Shown here in pieces: positions 1 through 9,026 of a stretch of DNA of 64,000 bases. A program made the translations under genes and the position numbers. The notes under the pieces are model-generated. The model saw only the letters and a program-made list of their open reading frames with translations. It did no database searches and was not told where the DNA came from. The stretch is from Bacteroidota bacterium (lineage in GTDB: Bacteria > Bacteroidota > Bacteroidia > Bacteroidales > Prolixibacteraceae), in assembly GCA_030684645.1 (NCBI GenBank), contig JAUXUF010000093.1, forward strand, positions 18,912 through 82,911, written 5' to 3'. Numbering within the stretch: position 1 is the stretch's first letter; every line of letters starts with the position of its first letter.

Positions 1-381
1 GGCCAGGGCCAGCAAGACGATATTTTTGTAAAACGTTTGCCAGTTGGTAATGACCAGCGCATCGCCAAAGCAGCCGCAATCGGTAACCGGGTTGGTAAGT
101 GCCAGCACAAAAGTTAAACCGGTGAAAAATACCATAAACGCCAACATAAACCAGCTTGTGACCCTGATGAAAAAATTAAAAATCATAGCCAGTCCCAGAA
201 AAAATTCGGCAGCTGCAAGCAAAACACCCAGTGCAAAAGCCAGATTGGTGAGCCATGGCATCTGAAAAGCGATGAAATAATCGGTGAATTTATAGGCTGA
301 TCCCCACGGATCGATGCCTTTGACAAAGCCGGAAAAAACAAAGGTTAATCCAAGCAGGATGCGTACAATGTGTTTGAACAT
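1..381 (-). CDS. DoxX family membrane protein (BT_3928-like), 3' part outside window
   Basis: The minus-strand reading frame begins with ATG at 379-381 and is still open at base 1, so the C-terminus lies outside the window. About 127 residues are visible. The start MFKHIVRILLGLTFVFSGFV is a first membrane helix. A hydrophobic pair around residues 50-90 and the motif TDCGCFGD near residue 107 follow, and these are typical of the Bacteroidetes DoxX subgroup annotated as BT_3928 family. These are small inner-membrane proteins of the DoxX/quinol-linked superfamily with no firm biochemical role. The gene starts 11 bp after the stop of the DUF1599 gene, so the two are probably co-transcribed. Confidence 0.8.
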   Translation of the reverse strand, partial: MFKHIVRILLGLTFVFSGFVKGIDPWGSAYKFTDYFIAFQMPWLTNLAFALGVLLAAAEFFLGLAMIFNFFIRVTSWFMLAFMVFFTGLTFVLALTNPVTDCGCFGDALVITNWQTFYKNIVLLALA

Positions 382-391
382 GAAAGTAATT

Positions 392-928
392 TTAGAATTC
401 AATCTTAATTAACGCAAAAACGGCATAATTGATCATGTCAAGGTAATTGGCCTCGATTCCTTCCGAAATTAAAGTCTGGCCCAGGTTGTCTTCAATTTGT
501 TTGGTCCGTTTCAATTTCATCAGTATCAGGTCGGTATATGAACTCATGCGCATGTTTCGCCAGGCTTCGTCGTAATCATGGTTTTTGGCCATCATCAGTT
601 CTTTGGCTTCCTTAAAATGATTGAGATACAAGCTGAGTGTTTCTTCAGGTGTCAGGTCGTCGCTTTCCGAAGTTCCTTTTTCAAGCTGAATGATAGCCAT
701 GATGCAGTAATTGACTATCCCGATGTATTCCGAACGAATACCTTCATCAATTTTGCTGACTCCTTTTTGTTCGATACTCCTGATCCGCTGTGCTTTAATA
801 TAGATTTGGTCGGTCATCGAACTGGGACGAAGAATTCGCCAGGCAATGCCGTAATCTTTCATTTTTTTGGTAAAAATATCCTGACAAACAGTAATTACAT
901 GATCGTATTGCTGGCTTGTTTGATCCAT
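392..928 (-). CDS. DUF1599 family protein (duplicated domain)
   Basis: About 178 residues from the ATG at 928 (MDQTSQQYDHVI). A longer frame from 952 would only add eight hydrophobic residues, so I prefer the shorter start. The protein is an internal duplication. The first half carries KDYGIAWRILRPSSMTDQI followed by IKAQRIRSIE, and the second half carries DYDEAWRNMRMSSYTDLI followed by MKLKRTKQIE. This is the signature of DUF1599, also described as a nucleotide-modification-associated domain. The enzymatic role is not established. It forms a probable operon with the downstream DoxX gene and is divergent from folP. Confidence 0.85.
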   Translation of the reverse strand: MDQTSQQYDHVITVCQDIFTKKMKDYGIAWRILRPSSMTDQIYIKAQRIRSIEQKGVSKIDEGIRSEYIGIVNYCIMAIIQLEKGTSESDDLTPEETLSLYLNHFKEAKELMMAKNHDYDEAWRNMRMSSYTDLILMKLKRTKQIEDNLGQTLISEGIEANYLDMINYAVFALIKIEF

Positions 929-993
929 GATTATCTTAATTATTAGGGCCATAAAAGTATTAATTTAATGTGTATTTTGAGTGCATTTTATTT

Positions 994-1001
994 TACTTTT
1001 G
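994..1001 (+). promoter_or_regulatory. Candidate -7 element for folP
   Basis: TACTTTTG fits the Bacteroidetes primary sigma factor -7 consensus TAnnTTTG. No well-spaced TTTG -33 box is visible. It lies about 38 bp before the ATG at 1039 and inside the longer open frame that begins at 970, which favours the 1039 start for folP. Confidence 0.5.
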
Positions 1002-1038
1002 TGAAATACATGACTTTGAGTGGTCTAATCTTTATCGT

Positions 1039-1917
1039 ATGTTAATCACTACAACTGCTACTAAGTTTCTGAAACGTAAGAATACCATTAACCTTAACGG
1101 ACGAATTCTTGATCTTTCGCAACCTGTTGTCATGGGCATTATCAATGTGACTCCGGATTCGTTTTTCGATGGTGGAAAGTATAAGACGGAGAAAAAGGTC
1201 GTTAAACGGGCCGAAGAAATTCTGGAGCAGGGTGGAACTGTAATTGATATTGGAGCTGTATCAACACAGCCAGGTTTGGAGGGAATATCTACCAAGGAAG
1301 AAATTTACCGCCTTTTACCAGCGGTAAAAGCAGTAAAAAAAGCATTTCCGGATGCGTTTATTTCTATTGATACCTACCGGTCGTGGGTCGCATTAAAAGT
1401 CATTGAAGATTGTGGCCCCTGCATGGTTAACGATGTGTCGGGCGGTAATTTTGATGTTCACATGTTCGAAACCATTGGTAAACTGGGAGTTCCATACATT
1501 TTAATGCACATGCAGGGCACACCGCTCAAAATGCAGGAAAATCCGGAGTATGAAGACATTATCCGCGATATTTCGTTGTTCTTTACTGATCGGGTGAAAC
1601 AACTGACAAAGGCTGGGGTAAAGGATGTGATCATTGATCCGGGTTTTGGTTTCGGTAAAACGCTGAGACACAATTATGAATTGCTGAACCGCCTCGATTC
1701 ATTTAAGGTCTTTCAGTTGCCATTGATGGTTGGCGTTTCACGTAAATCAATGATATATAAATTATTGACGACAAATCCGGAGGAAGCACTCAACGGAACT
1801 TCAGTAGTTAATACTTTGGCGTTGATGGGTGGCGCCGATATTTTGCGGGTTCACGATGTTCGCGAAGCCGTTGAAGCAGTTCGTATCCTGAATATGATCC
1901 GTTCGACATCAAAATAG
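1039..1917 (+). CDS. folP: Dihydropteroate synthase
   Basis: 292 residues. It condenses p-aminobenzoate with dihydropterin pyrophosphate to make dihydropteroate in the cytoplasmic folate pathway, and is the sulfonamide target. The TIM-barrel signature motifs are present in order: INVTPDSFFDGG (about 35-46), DIGAVSTQPG, SIDTYRS, NDVSGG, MHMQGTP, IDPGFGFGKT and the C-terminal GVSRKS and LRVHDV. The frame is open from 970, but the -7 element at 994 and the family length support ATG 1039. It is followed after 10 bp by cdaA, a common arrangement in Bacteroidetes. Confidence 0.95.
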   Translation: MLITTTATKFLKRKNTINLNGRILDLSQPVVMGIINVTPDSFFDGGKYKTEKKVVKRAEEILEQGGTVIDIGAVSTQPGLEGISTKEEIYRLLPAVKAVKKAFPDAFISIDTYRSWVALKVIEDCGPCMVNDVSGGNFDVHMFETIGKLGVPYILMHMQGTPLKMQENPEYEDIIRDISLFFTDRVKQLTKAGVKDVIIDPGFGFGKTLRHNYELLNRLDSFKVFQLPLMVGVSRKSMIYKLLTTNPEEALNGTSVVNTLALMGGADILRVHDVREAVEAVRILNMIRSTSK

Positions 1918-1927
1918 AGAACTGATT

Positions 1928-2716
1928 ATGACATTGTTTATTACCATACGGGTTTTGGATGTAATCGATATTTTACTGGTAGCTTTTTTGCTTTACCAGA
2001 TGTACCGGATTATCAAAGGAACAGTAGCCTTCAGTATTTTTATCGGCTTTTTCCTGGTTTATGTAGCCTGGCTGGTGATTAAAGCCATGAACATGGAACT
2101 TCTCGGAACTTTGATGGGGCAGTTCATCGGGGTGGGCGTGCTGGCTTTGATTGTTGTTTTTCAGCAGGAAATCAGACGGTTTTTACTTTTAATTGGCACA
2201 AAATATCAGGTTAGCCACAGCTTTGGACTCGAAAAACTCTTTGCTTCCGAGAAACTAAAACCGGCCACCAATCAGCAAATTAAAGAAATTATCAGGGCAT
2301 GCGACAACCTGGCACGTTCAAAGACAGGGGCTCTGATCGTGATTCCCCACAATTCTGAATTGAAAGAGATCATCCGGTCGGGCGAAAAAATAAATGCCCG
2401 GATTTCATCAGCCTTAATCGAAACTATTTTCTTTAAAAATACACCTTTGCACGATGGGGCGCTGGTCATTCTGGGTAACCGGATTGCCGCTGCACGTTGC
2501 ATTCTTCCCTTGACTGAGCAACATGACCTTGATTCCAGTTTTGGACTCCGGCATCGGGCAGCCCTGGGTATTTCTGAATTAACCGATGCGCTGGCAATCG
2601 TGATTTCCGAAGAAAGGGGCAACATTTCACTTGCAATAAATGGAGAACTGATGCATAAAATTTCGCTCATCCAACTTACCACCGAACTCGAAAAAGTGAT
2701 TATTGAAGAGGCGTAG
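1928..2716 (+). CDS. cdaA: Diadenylate cyclase (c-di-AMP synthase), membrane CdaA type
   Basis: 262 residues. It converts two ATP to cyclic di-AMP, a second messenger tied to osmotic and cell-wall homeostasis. Three hydrophobic segments lie within residues 1-85, followed by a cytoplasmic DAC domain. The two catalytic motifs are visible: HDGALVI near residue 175 (DGA) and GLRHRAALG near residue 207 (RHR). Length and architecture match CdaA/DacA-type cyclases. It lies 10 bp after folP and is probably co-transcribed with it. No CdaR-like regulator is adjacent. Confidence 0.93.
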   Translation: MTLFITIRVLDVIDILLVAFLLYQMYRIIKGTVAFSIFIGFFLVYVAWLVIKAMNMELLGTLMGQFIGVGVLALIVVFQQEIRRFLLLIGTKYQVSHSFGLEKLFASEKLKPATNQQIKEIIRACDNLARSKTGALIVIPHNSELKEIIRSGEKINARISSALIETIFFKNTPLHDGALVILGNRIAAARCILPLTEQHDLDSSFGLRHRAALGISELTDALAIVISEERGNISLAINGELMHKISLIQLTTELEKVIIEEA

Positions 2717-2798
2717 ATTGAACAGTATTCAGTCGTAGCTTGAAGAAGATGAACACTTGCTGTCTGTTGTTTGGTCGTTAGCGATTCAGCTTGTTTTA

Positions 2799-3965
2799 TT
2801 AAAATGTTTCTTGCAGAAATATCGAAAAATTATTCCAGTTTAGTAGCTGAACATCTGAGATAGTAGTATTTTGATCTCCTGAATAAATAAGCTTTTTCTG
2901 AATGGTCTGGTCGTTCTGAGGGAAATTTCTAAGATTTTTTAGGTAGTCCTTGTTAAAAGTCTGACCAACTTTTATTTCAAGAGCTATGATTTCCTTATTC
3001 CCTTTTTCAATAATGCAATCTATTTCAAGTCCATTGCTTTCGCGCCAATAATATACCACCGGGCGTTTACCAGAGTGAATTTGATATTTAATGATTTCGC
3101 TTATCACGAGATTTTCGAATAATGCACCGTATAAATAATGGGTACTGACCATTTCGGGACTTACAAGTCTAAGCAATGAACAAGCAACACCTGTATCATA
3201 AAAATATAGTTTAGGTGACTTGATTAATCTTTTGTTGAAATTCCTATAGTAGGGCTGCAGTTGATAAATAATAAAACTGGATTCTAATAATGACAGCCAT
3301 GATTTTGCCGTATTTACAGCTATACCGGCATCATTTGCCAGTGATGTAAGATTTAATACCTGCCCAATACGACCGGCACATAATCCTAAAAATCTTGAAA
3401 AGGTGTTCAGATTTTCTACTGCTTTTAATGTTCTGACATCTCTTTCTATATAAGTCTGCAAATAGGATGGGTAAAAGTCATTTGCTGCTATTTGATAATC
3501 GTAAAGCCTCGGGTAAAAACCATTTAAAATGGTCTGGCAGATGTTCTGATTTTTTAGGATTGTTAATTCTGTAATATCAAACGGAAGCAAATGATTGATA
3601 TTTACTCTGCCGGCTAATGATTGAGAAATTCGCTCGTTCAGCAGAAAACTTTGTGAACCTGATAAGATGTATTGCCCGGGTGTATTTCGTTCGTCGGAAA
3701 TGACTTGAATATAACTGAACAGTTCAGGTACGTTCTGCGCTTCATCAAAAATTACTTCCGGGCCTGTTGATCTCAGAAAACCCATCGGATCAGTTAAGAT
3801 CATCTCCCTTAGATCAATACGTTCAAGGTTGAAGTATTGGTAATTGGGGAATACATTTTTCAATAAAGTTGTTTTCCCTGATTGACGTGGTCCTGTCAAC
3901 GAAACAACAGGAAACTGCTTAAGCATGTTTTGTAGATGCGATGCAAGCTTTCGTTGGATAATCAT
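2799..3965 (-). CDS. ATP-binding protein, AAA_14 plus DUF4143 domains
   Basis: About 388 residues from the ATG at 3965 (MIIQRKLASHLQ); an upstream ATG at 3995 would add ten residues. The Walker A motif TGPRQSGKTTLL lies near residues 24-35. A Walker B-like stretch EVIFDEAQNVPELF follows near residue 90, and the sensor-like ILSGSQSF near residue 120. The C-terminal half is a DUF4143 domain (winged-helix-like and nuclease-fold-like, with LEIDCIIEKG and ALEIKVG resembling a PD-(D/E)XK core). Such ATPases are abundant and mobile in Bacteroidetes, and their function is unknown. It stands alone, between cdaA and a divergent oxidoreductase. Confidence 0.85.
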   Translation of the reverse strand: MIIQRKLASHLQNMLKQFPVVSLTGPRQSGKTTLLKNVFPNYQYFNLERIDLREMILTDPMGFLRSTGPEVIFDEAQNVPELFSYIQVISDERNTPGQYILSGSQSFLLNERISQSLAGRVNINHLLPFDITELTILKNQNICQTILNGFYPRLYDYQIAANDFYPSYLQTYIERDVRTLKAVENLNTFSRFLGLCAGRIGQVLNLTSLANDAGIAVNTAKSWLSLLESSFIIYQLQPYYRNFNKRLIKSPKLYFYDTGVACSLLRLVSPEMVSTHYLYGALFENLVISEIIKYQIHSGKRPVVYYWRESNGLEIDCIIEKGNKEIIALEIKVGQTFNKDYLKNLRNFPQNDQTIQKKLIYSGDQNTTISDVQLLNWNNFSIFLQETF

Positions 3966-4181
3966 TTTATATGTATATATGCAATTTGATTGCAAATATA
4001 CATGCTTTTAAGTTGAAGTTAGTTTAGAGAAGTTATTATTTTTTTGATTTGTTATAATTCTCCGAATCGCTACAATTCAGGTTCCAGTGATTCTTTGGTT
4101 CCGAAACATAGCATTATAGGTTCACAAAACCACATTCCAACAATTCAATCTTCATTCACTCATTAGTTGACTTCTTTCTTC

Positions 4182-4189
4182 TACCTTTG
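4182..4189 (+). promoter_or_regulatory. Candidate -7 element upstream of the nitronate monooxygenase gene
   Basis: TACCTTTG matches TAnnTTTG and lies 27 bp before the ATG at 4216. No convincing TTTG box is visible at the expected spacing. The rest of the roughly 250 bp between 3966 and 4215 shows no coding or structured feature. Confidence 0.45.
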
Positions 4190-4215
4190 CAACGCATTTC
4201 AGAATTCAATTTTTC

Positions 4216-5172
4216 ATGGAAAACCGGATTTGTAAACTCTTCGGAATAGAATACCCAATCATTCAGGGTGGAATGGTTTGGTGCAGTGGCTGGCGACTGG
4301 CTTCTGCTGTCAGTAACAATGGTGGCTTGGGCCTGATTGGCGCTGGCTCCATGCATCCTCAAGTACTTCGAGAGCACATCCTGAAGACCAAACAGGCCAC
4401 CAATAAACCGTTTGGGGTAAACGTTCCGCTGTTTTATCCTGAATTGGATACGATTATGAATATTATTGCGGAAGAAAAAGTTCCGGTGGTTTTTACATCT
4501 GCCGGTAGCCCGAAAAAATATACAACCTGGCTGAAAGAGCGAGGTATCATCGTGGCTCATGTGATTGCCAGTTCGGCTTTTGCAGTGAAATGTGAAGAGG
4601 CCGGAGTGGATGTTATCGTGGCCGAAGGTTTTGAAGCTGGTGGACACAATGGGAAAGAAGAAACTACCACATTGGCATTAATTCCGGCTGTGCGTCGTGT
4701 TACAGAAATGCCACTTTTGGCGGCCGGAGGAATCGGTACAGGTGAAGCCATGCTGGCTGCAATGGTTTTGGGCGCCGATGGCGTTCAAATCGGATCGCGG
4801 TTTGCCATTTCAGAAGAATCGTCGGCCCATCCCGAATTTAAAAAACTGGTGACCGGACTGAAAGAAGGCGATACTAAACTTGCCCTCAAAAAAATTGGAG
4901 CGGTTCGGCTGATCAAAAATGAATTCTTCCAAACGGTTAATAAACTCGAACTGGAAGGTGCAAGTCCCGATACTCTGAGAGTTTTGCTCGGACGCGGACG
5001 TGCTAAAAAAGGAATGTTTGAGGGTGATTTGGCGGATGGTGAACTGGAGATTGGCCAGGTTTCGGCAATTATCAACGAAATATTGCCGGTTCAAACCATC
5101 ATGGAGAATCTGATTCAGGAATATCAACAGGCTCACGAGCGTATGAATTCGGAAAAGTTAAAATTTTATTGA
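4216..5172 (+). CDS. Nitronate monooxygenase / FabK-like flavoenzyme
   Basis: 318 residues of the FMN-dependent 2-nitropropane dioxygenase superfamily, a TIM barrel. N-terminal CKLFGIEYPIIQGGM and NNGGLGLIG are the family start. EGFEAGGHNG near residue 140 carries the conserved catalytic-site His. AAGGIGTG and GADGVQIGSRF bind the FMN phosphate. The same fold includes FabK, the flavin enoyl-ACP reductase of fatty acid synthesis, and the sequence alone does not separate the two activities. In a bacterium of this group a FabK-like role is possible. The gene is monocistronic or leads the M16 peptidase genes 78 bp downstream. Confidence 0.85.
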   Translation: MENRICKLFGIEYPIIQGGMVWCSGWRLASAVSNNGGLGLIGAGSMHPQVLREHILKTKQATNKPFGVNVPLFYPELDTIMNIIAEEKVPVVFTSAGSPKKYTTWLKERGIIVAHVIASSAFAVKCEEAGVDVIVAEGFEAGGHNGKEETTTLALIPAVRRVTEMPLLAAGGIGTGEAMLAAMVLGADGVQIGSRFAISEESSAHPEFKKLVTGLKEGDTKLALKKIGAVRLIKNEFFQTVNKLELEGASPDTLRVLLGRGRAKKGMFEGDLADGELEIGQVSAIINEILPVQTIMENLIQEYQQAHERMNSEKLKFY

Positions 5173-5197
5173 AAATAATAGCTGTTTAGGGATGCGT

Positions 5198-5244
5198 GTT
5201 TCGGGTTTAACGAAACGCGTAACCCGAAACGCGTAACCCGAAAC
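5198..5244. repeat. Short intergenic repeat of GTTTCGGGTT / AACCCGAAAC type
   Basis: GTTTCGGGTT (5198-5207) is followed by two copies of its reverse complement AACCCGAAAC (5221-5230 and 5235-5244). CGAAACGCGTAACC is repeated head to tail at 5211-5224 and 5225-5238. A related stretch lies near 59697-59763. This is simple-sequence-like intergenic DNA directly before the first M16 gene. Confidence 0.6.
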
Positions 5245-5250
5245 TCTTTT

Positions 5251-6489
5251 ATGATACATTTTGAACGGACCAAATTGGCAAACGGACTGACGGTGATCGT
5301 CCATCAGGACAAAACAACACCAATGGTGGCGATGGATGTTTGTTACAATGTTGGCTCACGCGACGAACATCCCGATCGTACCGGGTTTGCACACCTTTTC
5401 GAACACCTGATGTTTGGTGGTTCAAAGCACATTCCGTCGTACGACGAACCTTTGCAAAAGGCAGGTGGCGACAACAATGCGTTCACATCCAACGACCTTA
5501 CCAATTATTACCTGACTTTACCGAAAAATAATATTGAAACCGGTTTTTGGCTCGAATCGGACCGTATGCTCGAACTGGCTTTTTCAAAAACGAGCCTGGA
5601 TGTACAGCGAAATGTGGTGATTGAGGAATTCAAGCAACGCTATCTGAACCAGCCATATGGTGATGTGTGGCCTTTACTGAGGCAGCTCGCTTTCAAGGTT
5701 CATCCGTATCAGTGGCCCACCATCGGACGCGAAATCAGTCACATCGAAAACGCGACCATGCAGCAGGTTAAAGATTTTTTTTTCGCGCATTATGCACCCG
5801 ACAATGCGGTGCTGGTTGTTTCGGGCAATGTGGATTTTGATGAAGTTCTGACCCTCGCCGATCGCTGGTTTGGGCCCATTCCAAACCGGAATGTGAAGCC
5901 TAGAAACATTCCGCAGGAACCAGTACAGACCGAAATCCGTGAGCAAACAGTAATTCGCGATGTGCCGAATGATACGATATATTTTGCCTGGCATATGGTT
6001 GATCGGCTTGATCCTTTGTATTTCGCAACCGACCTGATTTCGGATGTGCTTTCGAATGGAAACTCATCGCGCATGTATGTGAACCTGGTGCAGAAAGAAA
6101 AACTTTTTTCCGAGTTGGATGCCTATCTTTCAGGAGATTATGAGCCTGGATTGTTTGTTGTCTCCGGAAAGCCAAGCAACGGCGTATCGCTCGAAACAGC
6201 ACGCAAAGCGATTGAACGGGAACTCGACCGCATGAAACAGGATCTGGTGCCGGAATATGAACTCGAAAAAGTTAAGAATAAGTTGGAAGCCAGCATCGTT
6301 TATGGCGAAATGAACTATCTGACCAAGGCCATGAATTTGGCTACCAACGAAATATTGAAGGATGCCGAACTGATCAATTCACAGGTTGATAGTTACCGTT
6401 CGGTAACTACAAAACTCATTCAGGAAGTTTCGCGGCAACTTTTCAGGCCTGAAAACTGCTCCGTTTTAAATTACATTGCTAAAAAGTAA
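5251..6489 (+). CDS. M16 family zinc peptidase, catalytic subunit
   Basis: 412 residues. The inverted zinc-binding motif HLFEH lies at residues 48-52, preceded by NVGSRDEHPDRTGFA, as in the M16B (pitrilysin/processing-peptidase) family. The further zinc-ligand Glu region is VVIEEFKQRYLNQPYG. The C-terminal half does not keep the substrate-binding Arg/Tyr pair of single-chain enzymes: the equivalent stretch reads NLVQKEKLFSELDAYL. No signal peptide is evident, so it is probably cytoplasmic or periplasmic through another route. The partner gene starts 4 bp after this stop, so the two products probably form a heterodimer. Confidence 0.9.
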   Translation: MIHFERTKLANGLTVIVHQDKTTPMVAMDVCYNVGSRDEHPDRTGFAHLFEHLMFGGSKHIPSYDEPLQKAGGDNNAFTSNDLTNYYLTLPKNNIETGFWLESDRMLELAFSKTSLDVQRNVVIEEFKQRYLNQPYGDVWPLLRQLAFKVHPYQWPTIGREISHIENATMQQVKDFFFAHYAPDNAVLVVSGNVDFDEVLTLADRWFGPIPNRNVKPRNIPQEPVQTEIREQTVIRDVPNDTIYFAWHMVDRLDPLYFATDLISDVLSNGNSSRMYVNLVQKEKLFSELDAYLSGDYEPGLFVVSGKPSNGVSLETARKAIERELDRMKQDLVPEYELEKVKNKLEASIVYGEMNYLTKAMNLATNEILKDAELINSQVDSYRSVTTKLIQEVSRQLFRPENCSVLNYIAKK

Positions 6490-6493
6490 AAAT

Positions 6494-7777
6494 ATGCTTA
6501 ACCGCACCATACAACCCCCGGTAAATCCCATTGAACACATTGATATCGTACAGGCTGAAAAACGCCTGCTTTCCAATGGCATTCCGGTACATTTTGTAAA
6601 TGCCGGAACACAGGATGTCGTGAAGATCGATTTTATCTTCGAGGCAGGAACCTGGTTTCAACCAATTAACCTGGTCGCAAGTTTATGTAATTCGATGCTC
6701 GAAGAAGGCAGCGAAAAATATACAGCAGCCGAAATTGGCGAGAAATTTGATTTCTACGGTGCTTATATTCAATTGATAGCCGATCAGAATCAGGGTTTTG
6801 TGAATGTGATAAGTCTTGGAAAATATTTGCCTGCGATACTTGAAGTGACTGAAAATCTGCTTAAGCATTCAGTTTTTCCGGACCATGAACTAGAGGTATT
6901 GATTGCTAAAAACAAGCAAAAATTCTTGCTCGAAAACGAAAAAGTCCGCACACTTTGCCAGAAGAAATTTACGCAGGTGATGTTTGGTGACGCGCATCCG
7001 TATGCCATCAACAATAAACTGGAAGATTTCGACAAGGTAAGTCGCGAAGAATTGATCCGGTTTTATAAATCGTTTTATCACTCCGGAAATTGCCACATCA
7101 TTGTCGCCGGAATGGTTGACGAATCAGTTTTGAACCTGCTGGATAAACATTTTGGAGGAAACGACTGGCAGCAAAGTCCAATAAAAGTTCCTGAATATGC
7201 CATTTGTTCCGATCCGGAAAAAAGACATTGGGTTGAAAAAGCCAATGGTGTTCAATCTGCGGTGCGGGTAGGAAAGTTTTGGGTTCCGAAAACTCATCCG
7301 GATTATCATGCCTTGTCTGTTCTGGTTACCATTCTGGGTGGTTATTTCGGTTCACGCCTCATGGCTAATATCCGCGAGGAAAAGGGTTATACCTACGGAA
7401 TCGGTAGTTTTATTTTGACATTGAAACAGGCCAGTTATCTGGTCATTTCAACCGAATTGGGTAACAAAAATGTTGAACCCGCATTGACTGAAGTTGCTTT
7501 TGAAATGAGGCGTTTGCAAACTGAACCAGTTTCAGAAAACGAGTTGGAGACCGTGAAGAGTTATCTGTTGGGCGAATTTCTCCGCGATTTTGATGGTCCG
7601 TTTGCCCTGGCCGGAAGTTTCAAAGCCATCAACGATTTTGGCCTCGATTATTCGTTTTACGACAACTATCTTCATGTTTTGCGAACCATCACTTCCGAAG
7701 AACTGATGAAACTGGCACAGCAATTCCTGAATCCGGAAGATTGCTACACGGTCGTAGCCGGAAGTAAATTGGTTTGA
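6494..7777 (+). CDS. M16 family peptidase, non-catalytic partner subunit
   Basis: About 427 residues from ATG 6494 (MLNRTIQPPV); an upstream TTG at 6476 overlaps the previous gene and is less likely. It aligns in layout with the upstream M16 protein but has no HxxEH: the place of the zinc motif reads LCNSMLEEGSEKYTA. It keeps the Arg/Tyr substrate-binding motif NIREEKGYTYGIGS near residue 292, the part missing in the upstream subunit. This complementary pattern is known for two-chain M16B peptidases. The genes are translationally close, so they are almost certainly one operon. Confidence 0.88.
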   Translation: MLNRTIQPPVNPIEHIDIVQAEKRLLSNGIPVHFVNAGTQDVVKIDFIFEAGTWFQPINLVASLCNSMLEEGSEKYTAAEIGEKFDFYGAYIQLIADQNQGFVNVISLGKYLPAILEVTENLLKHSVFPDHELEVLIAKNKQKFLLENEKVRTLCQKKFTQVMFGDAHPYAINNKLEDFDKVSREELIRFYKSFYHSGNCHIIVAGMVDESVLNLLDKHFGGNDWQQSPIKVPEYAICSDPEKRHWVEKANGVQSAVRVGKFWVPKTHPDYHALSVLVTILGGYFGSRLMANIREEKGYTYGIGSFILTLKQASYLVISTELGNKNVEPALTEVAFEMRRLQTEPVSENELETVKSYLLGEFLRDFDGPFALAGSFKAINDFGLDYSFYDNYLHVLRTITSEELMKLAQQFLNPEDCYTVVAGSKLV

Positions 7778-7832
7778 AGATTTGCAAATTAAACCGTTTG
7801 GAAATTACCTTCGGTGAAAACATAAATGAAAG

Positions 7833-7877
7833 CGGTTGAATACAGGATTAAAACACTGAGTTCAACCGTTTTTTATT
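7833..7877 (+). terminator. Candidate intrinsic terminator of the M16 operon
   Basis: CGGTTGAA (7833-7840) pairs with TTCAACCG (7861-7868), followed directly by TTTTTTATT. The stem is only 8 bp with a loop of about 20 nt, so this is a moderate candidate. It sits 55 bp after the second M16 stop. Confidence 0.45.
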
Positions 7878-8002
7878 ATTAGGGTAATTCCGGTTTCGGT
7901 CTGATCATATAAAAATGATCTTTGGTGATTTTTATATTGCAAAGCTTTGTAACTTTAGATAAATGTATGGAAAGGATTGTGTTATATAAATAAAAAGCTA
8001 AC

Positions 8003-8827
8003 ATGAATAAAAGCAAAGTAATTATAGTTAAAGGTATTTCTGTTGCTACATTAAAAATTGGTGATGAAACATTTATCTCATTAACTGATATAGCACGAAA
8101 TAAAAATGCTGAAGAACCTAAAGATGTTGTAAAGAATTGGATGAGGTCAAAAACAACGATCGAATTTATAGGTTTATGGGAACAACTCAATAACCCAAAT
8201 TTTAAAGGGGTCGAATTCGACTCCTTTCTATATGTAGCAGGTACCAATGCCTTTACACTTTCTCCATCAAAATGGATTGAAACTACAAATGCAATTGGGA
8301 TTGTTTCCAGAACCGGGAAAAACGGAGGCACTTATGCTCAAAAAGATATTGCATTTGAATTCGCTTCTTGGATTAGTTCTGGTTTTAAACTATATCTGAT
8401 CAAAGAATTCCAACGCCTCAAAGCTGACGAAAACGATCGGCTAAAACTGGAATGGAACTTTCAACGCACTCTTGCTAAAGTGAATTATCATATCCATACT
8501 GATACCATAAAAGTGAACCTCATTCCTGCGGAATTGACCAAACTGCAAATAAGTTTTGTCTATGCCAATGAAGCCGATTTACTAAACGTGGCATTGTTTG
8601 GCCAGACAGCCCAGCAATGGCGCAGCGAAAACCCGGATGCCGAAGGCAATATCCGCGACCAGGCCACCATCGAACAACTGGTGGTGTTGTCAAATATGGA
8701 AAGTATCAATGCTGTTCTGATCCACCAAGGCTTCCTGCAAAATGAACGATTGTTCCAACTAAACCAAATTGCCATTACCCAAATGCGGTCGTTATTGGGC
8801 TATCAGAACCTGAAGAATTTGAAATGA
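8003..8827 (+). CDS. KilA-N domain protein
   Basis: 274 residues. The N-terminal two thirds match the KilA-N domain, a DNA-binding fold found in phage and large DNA virus proteins and in bacterial accessory genes. Visible landmarks are FISLTDIARNKN (about 25-36), VVKNWMRSKTTIEFIGLWE, FTLSPSKWIETTNAIGI, and GGTYAQKDIAFEFASWISS followed by KLYLIKEFQRLK. The C-terminal part (LLNVALFGQTAQQWRSENPD and onward) is typical of Bacteroidetes homologues. It stands alone between the M16 operon and an MFS gene, with A-rich upstream DNA. It may be a domesticated mobile-element regulator; no partner gene identifies its role. Confidence 0.85.
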   Translation: MNKSKVIIVKGISVATLKIGDETFISLTDIARNKNAEEPKDVVKNWMRSKTTIEFIGLWEQLNNPNFKGVEFDSFLYVAGTNAFTLSPSKWIETTNAIGIVSRTGKNGGTYAQKDIAFEFASWISSGFKLYLIKEFQRLKADENDRLKLEWNFQRTLAKVNYHIHTDTIKVNLIPAELTKLQISFVYANEADLLNVALFGQTAQQWRSENPDAEGNIRDQATIEQLVVLSNMESINAVLIHQGFLQNERLFQLNQIAITQMRSLLGYQNLKNLK

Positions 8828-8987
8828 CCATAACATAATTGCGAAAGGGATTCCTTCTTTCAAAAAGAGATGGAATCCTTATGAGTTATAAAGTAATTTA
8901 AACATTCCGGACATTTTAATTCATTTCCCAATTTCTTAACGAACCGTCATTTTCGAAGGTTAAAAATCATTCAGTCCAAGGTTTTTC

Positions 8988-8995
8988 TACTTTTG
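8988..8995 (+). promoter_or_regulatory. Candidate -7 element for the MFS gene
   Basis: TACTTTTG matches TAnnTTTG and lies 31 bp before the ATG at 9027. No clear -33 TTTG is seen. Confidence 0.45.
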
Positions 8996-9026
8996 TGACC
9001 GATTCATTTCGTTTAGAAACCCAGTC

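Noticed and set aside
4156..4647. Minus-strand frame of 163 codons opposite the nitronate monooxygenase gene
   Set aside because: Antisense to a gene with clear family motifs; the predicted protein has an unusual composition and no domain.
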